A stretch of 64,000 nt of DNA. Origin: Axinella damicornis (lineage: Eukaryota > Porifera > Demospongiae > Axinellida > Axinellidae). Position numbers and translations under genes: made by a program. The DNA is taken from the NCBI GenBank assembly GCA_963931865.1, contig OZ007517.1:3352164-3416163 (forward strand). Reading direction: 5' to 3'. Below the pieces are notes generated by a model that was not told where the DNA came from, searched no databases, and saw nothing but the letters and a program-made list of their open reading frames with translations. Below, piece by piece: positions 1 to 11,129 of the stretch; the first letter of the stretch is position 1, and each line of letters begins with the position of its first letter.

Positions 1-3000
1 TTTGGCCATACCTAAGGAGGAAAGTAGCAAACCTTTTACATTCTGGTTGTAGCTATACACCCTATTGCATGCACTTGGTAGTCTCGTTCCCAAGCCCACG
101 CTGTTTTCAGTTGCAAGTGACAAAAAGCTGGGCAGGGGCCTGGGAGCAAGGCTATGCACTTGGTAGCTAGACAGCCAGGAAACACGTAAGGAAACTGATG
201 TAGAACCCGTCCTGCATGGCAAGCTATAGGTGAATGCACGTAATGACTCAAGACAAAAATTAATTGTGAAGCCCTCCACATGTCATTTGAATATGCAAGC
301 ATGCTTTTGTTGATTTGATAGCCAAATATAGATCTATAAACAAAGCTTGCCATCTTATCTTTGATAACATGGAAGAAGAAGATCCCAGCACCCTGTAATA
401 TCAAGAGGAGAGTATGACATGAAAAACTACTGCAGATTATGTCCCACACCACACCCATCCCATGTGAGGGGAAAGTCTCAGGTAAAACTGAGAGAAGGGT
501 TTGACCATGAGATTACACAATGCGCATCCCTTGACTTGATCTCTGTGCCAAAAAATGGAGCAAACTGGTCAGAATTGACTGCAGATTATGTCCTATACCC
601 CACCCATCCCATGTGAGGGGAAGTCCCTGAGAGAAGTGCTTGACCATGAGATTACATAACGCGCATCCTGTGACCTTCTGCATAAAAGTGTTGGAGCAAA
701 CTGGTCAGAATTGAGGCAAGTTAAATGTTCTGGCTCGTGGAGAAGATAAATGGTTCTGCTGTTTGATAGATGGAAAAGTGAAGTAGGAATATTATTGTTG
801 GAAAGTGCATCAATTAAGTTAGCATAGGAGCCCATTCTCATTATCAGGCCATTACCTACAGAGAACCAAATAAAGGGTACCTATGCCAAATACCTTGGCA
901 TGCTTAATGTCAGGTAAGACAAAAGGGTACGCTTAGTACACTACGCTAAACTAGTACCTGAAAGGAGTTCAAGATGGTGAATATCCATGCAAAAACAATT
1001 GTGTTCTGGTTGACTGCTAGAAGTCCAAACACCCAGGTCAGGCCCAGTAAAGGGAGCAGAACAATCGTAGCCTTGAGCAGAGACCTAATTGGGAGAAGAG
1101 GGACAATGCAGTTTGCATCGTAATTTATATATTTGCATTGCTACATATTCTGTTGTAAGCAATATCCAGCAAGACCTTAACAATCATGAAGTACCCCATC
1201 AAGCATACAGAATGTATATGGAATTTCATATTGGCATACACTGCAATGATGACGGGCTCGTTCTTCTTCCCAACAACTTGGTTTCTCTTCATCTGTAGCA
1301 CCTTCCACACAGCCAGGCACAAGAACACCAAATTAATCTGTGTAAAGATTTGAAGTAACGATGGGAATTGATGCTTTCGTGATGGGTAAATTCTAACAGG
1401 CTCTAGCATAATTACATATAAGCCATGATGCTGGTATAGACCTACTTCCATTCAAATTCATGCACATGGCAGATCCCTCCATTTTAGTCCAAGGTGTTCT
1501 TGGTAATATTTTTTTCATCATTCGTCAACCATTCCTCACCACATGCAGCTAACACCAACATCACTGTTTCATAAGCCAAATTCAACAGCCATACTTGTGC
1601 ATGTATACACTTTGTGCATCATAATTATACCGTTTCCGTATACGCCTAGCTACTACAGTGCAATAACATGTGCTCGATACATGTACACACAGTTTCTCTA
1701 AGGACACTCCCTCCAAGTCTGTGGGTTTTTCCCCGACAGTTCATGACAAAAACAATTATCTACTGAAGCTCAATTTGCAATCCAAGACATGAATGATAAC
1801 CTCCTGGTTGCAATAACGCCCAATGCAGCTCTTTTTAGGAAACGTTATAGCTGGAGGTCAGTCCACTTACAGTAATAATAGCTAGCATGGGAGCCACAAA
1901 CGCCCAGATCACACCTTTCTCTGTTGAGAGCCAGCAGCTACGTATATATAGGAGAGTTCCGAGAGTAGCACAAAGCAGAAATGCCATGTTTGTTAACGTT
2001 ATACACTCATGCATGCAGAAACAATATCAGCACGCAGATGATCTCACGTACAACAAGAGATGACCTTCACCATCTTTGACCCCATAGTATTCATGTCGAA
2101 CAGCCAAACCAATAACCACAAACAGAACAGGAAACCCTGCATGGTATACAGCAATGTTAGATGTAGTCTCGGGACCAGACACGTTTTTATATCCAGAGAC
2201 TATGTCAGATGCATGATGGTTTAGAAAAGAGAGTGCCTAATTACTATCAGAAGTGCCAATCTCATTTCATGATCTCATACTTACTGTTGTCCCCACTTAA
2301 ACAACCTACCGTATCCTAGCAACAAGAAGAACCACCACCTCTTGGAGAGTGTGCTGAACACCATCACAAGCATAAGGAAGATCATCACTCCCTCACACAA
2401 CATCCAACAGAAGGCAGCCAGGAAGAGATAGTGAAGCAATGCCGCCACAACAATGCAGGCCACCTGATTGTAACAATACCGGTATAAGTGCAGAACTTGG
2501 AACACGTATCCGCATCATGCATGCCTCATGTGCACGTCGCATGCATATACTATATACGTGTGACCTAACCACGTGCCAACTATCTACATGACCTAGCTGG
2601 TGTGAAGTTGAGAGTGTGGGGCTGAGATAAAAAGATGTCAATTATGCTCACTGTTCACTCCACATCATGTAACATAGGTGCTCTAGCTCTGCAAGCTCTG
2701 AAGGCCCTGCTAGCTTGTACAATGCAAGTTACCTGATTATAACAATATAAGTGCAGATAAATTATGATGCAACACTATCTTAAGGCAGAAACATCCACAT
2801 TCACTTACCTTATGGTCTCTTGCTAGTTCAACTCCAGCAACAAATGTCAAATAAGCCAAGAAAAGGGATATTGCAAGATTAAGATGAATGAAGCGTATCA
2901 AATTTGGGGTGAAGAGTTTCTTCCTGTGTGGGACAAGGTTGTCGCCACTAATACATGTACGTAGAGATACAGCCATTACAACAAAATGAGCCATTTGTAT

Positions 3001-6000
3001 TACCTTTGGAACAAGTAGAATACAATTGCAATAGCTAGACAGCCGAGTGATATGGCACACCCAATGTAGGAGACAACTCGCAGAGCTTCCAGATGAGAAT
3101 GTTCCTAAAATTTGAAGAAAGCACTGTGTTCCTTTTCTGATCAAGCATTTTGTATAGGTAGCTATTTCACTTTCTCACCCCTGTGACATCAACCAGCACT
3201 GCAAAGCTGGTAAGATGTGTGCTCTCACACTGGACTCTCGTTCTGCCTTGACTGTGTTCATAATTGCCCATGGTACGAACTCCATCAGAAATCCACCCTC
3301 CATTACCAATGCTGCAAAGGAATAATTATTAACTTGAACAAAAGACAGACAGGGAGCCAATTAAGCTTTAATAAGACGCTAGCTAGCTAGCTAGCTATTA
3401 ACGTACGGTTCAGAGAAGTTCCAGAAAACACAATGTAGTGTGTCTTGGCTTACTGCTCTCTGGAGAGATAGGGCTCCGATTAAAATACAGCATTAATGAC
3501 CCCCAGCAAAGTTTAGTAACCAACCTGCTCATCAAACGTGAATGACAAGGTGATGGGGTTCTCCCGAAGATCTAGAGATGATGACTGGAAAGCAACTTGA
3601 CTCGAAAGAACAACTGAGACAGCCCTGCTGTTATTGCTGAGGAAGTTGAAAAACATACCAGGGTACTTATGCCAAATCCAGCACATCTTAGCTATCATGC
3701 AGCCTTCATGCAGGCTGAAGGCAAATTACCTTATCTCCTCTGGAAGGAATCTTCCCAAATTTTGGAAGAGAATGTTTACAACAGGAACAGTCTTACCTAC
3801 GAAGCATCAGAAACAATTTCAGTCATCATGGACACTGTGCAACAGCTGAATCATGTTTCCATTGTCCTTAATTACTTCCTGTTGGTTTCTTATTACCACA
3901 GCATTGCAGTGTACTACATGAGAGGCGATGTTTTGTTGCCTAATAATCAGTTTCATATGATATTTCTGGAAGCAAGATGTCCTATGCACACTGGGTTTTT
4001 TGAGCCCTTCAATTATTATAATAAGTAATATTTATGGCTAATGTTTGTAGCTATCTCTATGCATTGTAAGTAGGTTGGTAGGGAGCCATGCATATATGTA
4101 TGTACGCCCGTCTTGCAGTCTCTCTCGGAGCAGCTCTGAAGGGATTGTGATTGCTGCAGCTGAAAGATTTTGGAATGAAATGTTGACAAGGTCTTCAGGC
4201 GTTGGAAAGGTTACAGGTGTCGTAGATTCCAGTCCATACTGCACAGCACTCAACACTACGTGTAAGGAAAGATAAACGATTGTGGTACGTAATGCATGGA
4301 TGACAGAAAGCACACAATTGTTGAAAGAGGTCCAGTGATGTGCAGTCGTAAGTCTGTCACGATGACATTGTTGTTTTCTTGATGGTTTCACTATAGCAGC
4401 ACTCCACATACATGTAGGCAAAGCACATACCTATATTTGGCCTTGAAAGAATAGTGGAAGTGTTGTCTTCACTGTTTGCTACATATAGACCAAACCGTTC
4501 CACATTGCTGAGAAGAAACTGGCTTCCAGCATCAACCTGCATGTGTAGCACAAGGTAATAGAAATTACTGTATGGCATTGGCAGCACATATACATATAGG
4601 ACACACATTACGTTTCTTATACCATAGTGTTGCGACAGAGTGCCCACTAGCTCCATAATGGACTGTAAATTTGCTGGTAAAAATGTAGCCACTGTGCTTT
4701 GGCAACTACTCTGTCACCTTCCAACTTATGCAGATGCAAACCACAGCTGTTGTGGAGAGTCTATAGCAGATGCTAACCATTGATTGATGAGTGCAAACCC
4801 TCAAGCACGGGCACTCCGTCATAGACAAAACACTTAAAAAGTGCACTCATCCCTGTCCTTGGTGAACACGTAAGGTGCATCACCCACGGGCGCTCTTTCG
4901 TGACACTGTAGCTATACGGTATATGTAGCATACTGTTTGCAAACTTTGCCATCCTTCAAGATTGCTGACACTCAGGACATTGTTGAAGATGTCAATGATA
5001 ACCTGCATGTGTATGGGTACAAATCAATACCGATTGCAAGGTCAGTGCAACTACTCTGCATGGGGATTAATGTACCTCCTGTGTCTCAACATTGGTTGTG
5101 TTGAACCCTATAGCAGTGCTATTTTCCAACAGTGTTATTGTATTTGAGAGGATGCTATTGGTGGTGTTCAGGTCCCGAGGCAGTAGGGACTGCATTGTTT
5201 CGTTAGCAAGCGCAGTTGAAGCATTGAGCCTGGCCATCAGAGCTGAGACCTGAACCAGAACCTCCTCCAGAGTTGCGTTGCTCGCGAAGATCCTCTCTGC
5301 CTGAATATAGCAGAGAAAGGGTTAACTTATAAAGTACGCACATCAGTCTCACAACTTGAAAACACTTACCTCCAGTCTTATCGCCCTGAATTCAGTAGAT
5401 TCACATTCCAGTACATTTGGCTCACCCCAGCTACCATTTTCATCACAGTAACGGGAAGCAGTTCCTGCACCCATGGATAGCATACAGATAAGCAATAATA
5501 TATCTAGTATCTAACAAAAACTTTGTAGCAAGACACCAATTTAGACTTGACCTCCTCTGTGAAATGAAAACCAAGCTTTCTCAGTTGCAGATAAACTAAG
5601 ACATGGGAAAAACAAGTACAACCAAACTGTTGATTGTTTTTGTATCTCAGTATGAAAGTTATGGATCATTAGTTACCATAGCTACTGGTATATCATTTTG
5701 GAACTGAGACTGAAAACAAAGTACCTAGCTATAGTTAACTGTTGACAATTTTGCTTTCGGAAGTCACAGTGACGTATTCACACAAACATAAACATACCTA
5801 TTTCCTCAGACCTAGAACAACTTTGCATATCCCTCTCCCCAGCTGGAGTATTCATCCATAGAACATCCCATATTGGGTCAGTACCAGCTGGACACCTGGA
5901 CATTGCTAGGAAGAAAATAATGGCAGTATATATAGGAATAGATACAGAGGGTTCGAGCACTAACAGCTACATACATCCTTAGGAGCATTAGGAATGCTAG

Positions 6001-9000
6001 AAGTGCATGCAGCTGCCCTTCCTATGTATTGGCACACACTTTATGCTTTTCCCTCTGAAGGTGGAGATTCTTACCTGTAACATTCCTGGTCCCTGTAGCT
6101 AACTGCATAATTAATGTTCACAGCTGCAACAGAGATTTAGTTATGTATCCTTTGCCAGAGAAGCTGCAAAGACCTGTTTGGTGTGGTGCTAAAGGCAAAC
6201 TTCCATCCATAAGTGAGATGCCTGGATCACCAAAGACACTCATGCACTCAGACCAAGTTCATCTCATTACCTCAACCTGAAATTAACAGCTGCTCTACAA
6301 CTCCAGAAATAGACGCATGCACCTCTAGAGCACTTCGTACCCTAATTCCGTTCCTTCAGCTTGTTAGGCTTGAAACTGCTCCCAGAGGTCATTCCAGCCA
6401 TCAAACCATTTCCATCAATTATAGTTTGAAAAAGCCAACCCGTTACAGCTGAAAAATGGGCCTTGAATGCTGGAAATGGAGGCCCCAATTCAATATAAGG
6501 TGAGATGGCTTGTTTGTATAGTTAATTTATGTCAAAGAGGACAGAAATGGTCCTCCCAGTGCCAACCAAGGCTTTTCTACAGCTGAGGCCAGACACGGCC
6601 ATTCACCCATTCATCAACCTCCCCCTGTCCCACCCTTTCTGCTCACGCAGACCTATCTCCAAAGGACATTGCTGGAAGGAACGTAATGAAGCTGAAAGTC
6701 TCACAATGTCGTATGAAGTGATTGGTCTAGTCACTGAAATCTCCATTAAGTAATCCACCACAAAAGGCATGTTTACCCATGCCATTTGATGCAAACTTAC
6801 ATGGTTCTCTTTGTCCGGAATCAGTGATGTTGACAACAGAACGGTTTGCTGCTCCAAGTATCACATTAGTCTGGAGCCCACCAGAGACATAGAGCTGAAC
6901 AAAGAAATATTCCATTTCCTCAACTATGCCATCACCGTGAATTGCAATGGAAATATTCTTGTGAGTCTCTGAAGGTAGAAAATTGAAGGATCCAGATACA
7001 GCCACAAAATCTCTGCCACCTAAAGTATGGATGGTGAGTGCATAGAATTACCTTCCTGAATCAAATGCTACAGCTACAGATTTGGTGGGTATTAGCTACA
7101 TTTGGCAGATCAAATTGGAATCCATTCATAACGGACACATGATTGTGCAAACACGGTTGTGTAGACAACAGTGTATAAAGATGTCACATATATATCCAAC
7201 ATTCAGTCACTGACTATTGGGGAAGAACTGTCAAACAAACGAGAGAGTACTATAGTAGCAACCCAAATGCAAAGAGTTAATTGTATGACTAAAACATAAT
7301 TATCCTGTACAAGCACTTCTTTATCGGCTTATATCTTACAGTTAATTTGCTTGTTCGTTGCATCGCTAGGTGATATCGTACTTGCTAGTTGCATTGCTGT
7401 ATTGCATGTCGCTAAGGAGCATGCATGCTGAGGAGCACGCTTGCTTATTGAAAGGTGCAGTTGTACAGAATGGAATTGCAGGTATGGAGAGAGGAACTGA
7501 TGTAGGATTAGCACTGAAACATGGCTGGGATTCCTAAAACAATCAGCCACATAGTTATACAGTGTCTTTCAATACTACATCACTGATATTTTATCAGCTA
7601 TCTCAGCACCCTCATTCAAAAATCATCGATCTGTCAAAATCATTGAACTGTGATCATATTTGCACTGAGATAACATGGCAACTGACTAAATGCCTTGTTT
7701 TACCTGTTGCTGTCCCATTACTGGTATCAAAATCCACACGAAGTGAGAGTGATGTATTCCCAACTCTTTCAGCTGACAGGATAACTGCTGTTTCATGTTC
7801 GCTCACAGTGTAGATTGATGGATTGAATTGCACTAGAGAGGCAGTAGAGTCAAGTCTAGGATGGAGACCTATAGTGAGGAAAATATGCAGCTGTAGTCAT
7901 CCTATACGCCAACATCCATGTACGCACAAAAGATTGTACTGCATGGGACTGCACTGCAGCAGACAGGAATGATGATGGACACCAGTAGTCAAGAAGACAA
8001 GGAAGGCAACATGCAGACAGTGTATGTAGAAGAGAAAGTGAGAGTAGTGACAACAGTGATGTGGATGGATGGGTCATGTTCTAAACTGGTCAGGTACGAG
8101 AAATGTGATGGAATACCTAGCTGGCTGATGATTTACTAGACTCCCCTCTATACATGAATTCCAGTCAAATTGAACATAATGATTACCAGTACTATAGCTA
8201 TAGTAGCGTATGTAGAGGCCACTGCCTTGTATTAGCGTGTATGCTATTGTACAGGACCTAGCTGATGCTGATGAGAGTGCATATGTGAGCTGCAGAACAG
8301 AGCAGGACAGGAGAGCTAGCAACAACAGAATTTTAAAGAATCCCACCTCCCATATCATAAGTAACTACTCCACCAGACGCGGCAGTGTTTCCATCATAGT
8401 CTCTGAACACAACCATCACCGTAGCTGACCCGGGCCCCGTCAGTAGCCGCATTGGGAAAATGCCTGCGGAGAGAATGGCATTAAAGTTAGTACTATACAC
8501 AAGTACATGCAAGTTGTGATTATACTCCCATGCAGGATGGTTATAGCTACTCCCATGCAGGATGGTTATAGCTACTCCCATGCAGGATGGTTATAGCTAC
8601 TCCCATGCAGGATGGTTATAGCTACTCCCATGCAGGATGGTTATAGCTACTCCCATGCAGGATGGTTATAGCTACTCCCATGCAGGATGGTTATAGCTAC
8701 TCCCATGCAGGATGGTTATAGCTACTCCCATGCAGGATGGTTATAGCTACTCCCATGCAGGATGGTTATAGCTACTCCCATGCAGGATGGTTATAGCTAC
8801 TCCCATGCAGGATGGTTATAGCTACTCCCATGCAGGATGGTTATAGCTACTCCCATGCAGGATGGTTATAGCTACTCCCATGCAGGATGGTTATAGCTAC
8901 TCCCATGCAGGATGGTTATAGCTACTCCCATGCAGGATGGTTATACTCCCATGCAGGATGGTTATACTCCCATGCAGGATGGTTATACTCCCATGCAGGA

Positions 9001-9768
9001 TGGTTACATAACTAGGCATTAGTTCGCCTCTAGAGTTTGTGCCCAAGTCCTTAATTAAGGCATGGCTCTCCACATTGCAAATGCAAGTGCTGTATTTATG
9101 TGGGAAACTGATTCAGAAATGAAATATCTTTGTTATTATAGAAGTGGTGTATTGTGGTCCACCTGATTGAATATTTCACTTCTGTCTGTCGAGGTGCATT
9201 ACTTTGCACATTAATTTATATACGGCTATGTTGCAGCTGACGAAGACCTCCGTGGTCGAAAGGTCCAGTATGTTTGTCCCTACATGCACCAATAAGATAA
9301 TCTGAGTGGTGTAAAATCTGTCTTGTCAGAGTTCAACATATGCATGAACGATACACATCAAACCAACTTACAGGGTAGCTCTACTCCACTGTCAAAACAA
9401 CGAACACTGTCAACTGGTCGATTAGCAGTGCAGTTAATTGAAATATCAGGTCCATCAGACAGTTGAGTAGAACATCTTGCTACAAAAGCTGAACAAAAAG
9501 AATCAGAGAGGGGTAAACACTTAAGAATGGACACACAAGAATGCACGCTCAAAATTGAGCTAGCTACACAAGATGGTGCCCGATGAACTTGATCGGATAT
9601 TATAGGTTGATATGCACGCTCATTAAATCTTATAGTCAGTGTCCAAATAGCTAGATAGACACGGAACATCAATGGAGTGACACCTGTCATAGCTGTGCCG
9701 CATACTCCGAAGGTGCAGAACAGCGACAGTGCAGCGGTCAGCAACGATCTTTCATAGCCGGTGGCCAT
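1..9768 (-). CDS. Adhesion G-protein-coupled receptor with Calx-beta, HormR, GAIN/GPS and 7TM (3' end beyond window)
   Basis: Surface receptor. Exons, 5' to 3' on minus: 9684-9768 (signal peptide MATGYERSLLTAAL...), 9372-9479, 8347-8463, 7704-7868 and 7019-6801 (Calx-beta, with VSEHE and DSGQ), 5905-5798 and 5464-5370 (HormR-like, Cys-rich), 5300-5076, 5002-4934, 4710-4612, 4536-4431, 4255-4106, 3796-3730, 3636-3525 (GAIN), 3459-3407 and 3311-3179 (GPS: HCVFWNFSEP, GGW, then CESTHLTSFAVLVD; HL/T is the self-cleavage site), 3104-3004 (TM1), 2923-2809 (TM2), 2463-2310 (TM3 with WMLCEGVMIF, TM4), 2136-2052, 1937-1871 (CWLS, TM5), 1337-1242, 1071-958 (TM6 LLPLLGLTWVFGLL), about 393 leftwards (TM7 end FFFHVIKDK). 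Phases close across nearly all junctions. The ATG follows no other candidate start and opens a hydrophobic leader. The family couples extracellular adhesion to G proteins via a tethered agonist. The cytoplasmic tail and stop are not resolved. Confident as an adhesion GPCR; ligand unknown. Confidence 0.9.
3179..3459 (-). other. GPS autoproteolysis motif of the adhesion GPCR (two exons)
   Basis: Exons 3459-3407 and 3311-3179 together encode the GPCR proteolysis site. The two conserved tryptophans (VFWNF, GGW) and the cysteines of CVFW and QCEST are present, followed by THLTSFAVLVDV. The His-Leu/Thr triad needed for self-cleavage is intact, so the receptor should be cut into an N-terminal fragment and a 7TM fragment starting TSFAVLVDV. 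That start is the tethered-agonist segment in this family. Confidence 0.88.
8521..9006. repeat. 25-bp minisatellite (about 17 units, then 21-bp units)
   Basis: Unit gctactcccatgcaggatgg plus ttata, repeated with almost no variation. The last few units are 21 bp because gcta is lost. It lies in the intron between the 9372-9479 and 8347-8463 exons of the adhesion GPCR. The near-identity of units points to recent amplification or conversion. It is direct and has no unique spacers, so it is not a CRISPR array. Confidence 0.97.
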
Positions 9769-10476
9769 CTCTAGTCCTTGACAGCTAGCTTCAACAGTCT
9801 AGTCCGAAACAAGTAGCTAGCTATACTGCTATTACAAAATGCAGCTATTCACATATGCACTGCATGGTGGCCAGCCACCTCGACAGACAATTAATAGTTC
9901 GCGTGGCCGTGGGCGACCTCAACAGAACAACGCCAAACCCCCAGGCCCCGCCCACACAGGAAGTGTAACGTGACTTGCACAAATCGGATTCTTGTTCAGC
10001 CATGAGAGAGCTATAGTTTCTGATTTCATTATAATTTTTTGTCTGAAGTTTTGTGTTCCTTCTCTCAATCAAAGCAAACAATCTGCGAGAGTACTCATAA
10101 ACTATGACGCTTTTTGACAGATAGACCAAAACAAAATTTTATTATGTATAGGACACTTGATTTCATTATTATTTTTGTCTGAAGTTTTGTGTTCCTTCTC
10201 TCAATCAAAGCAAACAATCTGCGAGATAGTTTCATTACTCACAAAATGTTTTTGACAGATAGACCAAAACAAGTAGCTAGGTATAGGACATAACTAAAAC
10301 TTGATTTCATTATTACTGAAAAGTTTTGTGTTCCTTCTCTCAATAATTTATAATCCCCTGCAAGTAATAATTAGATTGCGAAATAAGCTGACTTCTTCAA
10401 CTTGACTGTCTTACAGGTAAAAAAGGGACGGTCGAAGTAGCATATCTACACACTATGCAGTACGATAGCTAGATCT
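9769..10476. repeat. Intergenic stretch with three degenerate tandem copies of a ~140-bp repeat
   Basis: This 0.7-kb gap separates the stop of the Ig/EGF gene from the start of the GPCR gene. At about 10020-10135, 10159-10275 and 10300-10345 the same sequence recurs (gaagttttgtgttccttctc, caatctgcgaga, ttttgacagatagacc), the third copy truncated. The promoter of the GPCR gene must lie here or nearby, but I see no convincing core element. Confidence 0.8.
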
Positions 10477-11090
10477 TTATGCAAAAAATAATGAAGATGA
10501 CCGAGGACGACGACGACGGTTCTTAGTGGTCTTTCGGGGCTTAGTGGTCTTTCGGCGCTTAGTGGTCTTTGTTTGTTCTGTGTCCAGCAACTGCATCAGA
10601 GCAGCACAATCTGCAGGAAGTAGGAGGCGGTTAAAATAATTATGACATTCCACAACTAGCAATACACTTCGGAGATGCTAAACATAGCAGCATACACAGC
10701 AAGTCTGTAGCCTCGTTCCCAGGTCTACCCTGTTTTTTTCTGTTCTTCGGTTTGCGTTGACGGATTGTCAACGCAAACTGAAGAACAGAAAGAACGGGGT
10801 AGGCCTAGGAACGAGGCTAGCAAGTCTGTGTATTGCAAATGAAGTGATTATGGCCTTGTGTCCTGTCTGCGGTATGGAGACACAACAGCAAATGAACGAA
10901 CAGTGCTGAATACTCTGAATATGCAGCAGGTTTTGAAATCAAAGAGGTGCTTGCATGGTCAGAATAATAATTATGACCACCGTTAAATAGTTTGAATGGT
11001 GTGCACTGTAGCTATACGGTGTGCGCCTGCAAGTTGCGGTATTTGGAAAGCATAAAAGTTCCTTCCATCAATACATTAAGATTTTAACGT

Positions 11091-11129
<39 letters not shown>

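Noticed and set aside
36..300. Cytoplasmic tail of the GPCR read straight to the left edge
   Set aside because: The frame runs through a foldback element (79-154), so it is more likely intron or UTR; the real tail exon is not resolved.
3669..4028. 119-codon plus-strand frame
   Set aside because: It is antisense to the GAIN exons of the adhesion GPCR and has no domain.
8521..9006. Regular direct repeats suggesting a CRISPR array
   Set aside because: Units are contiguous without unique spacers and the region is an intron of an animal gene.
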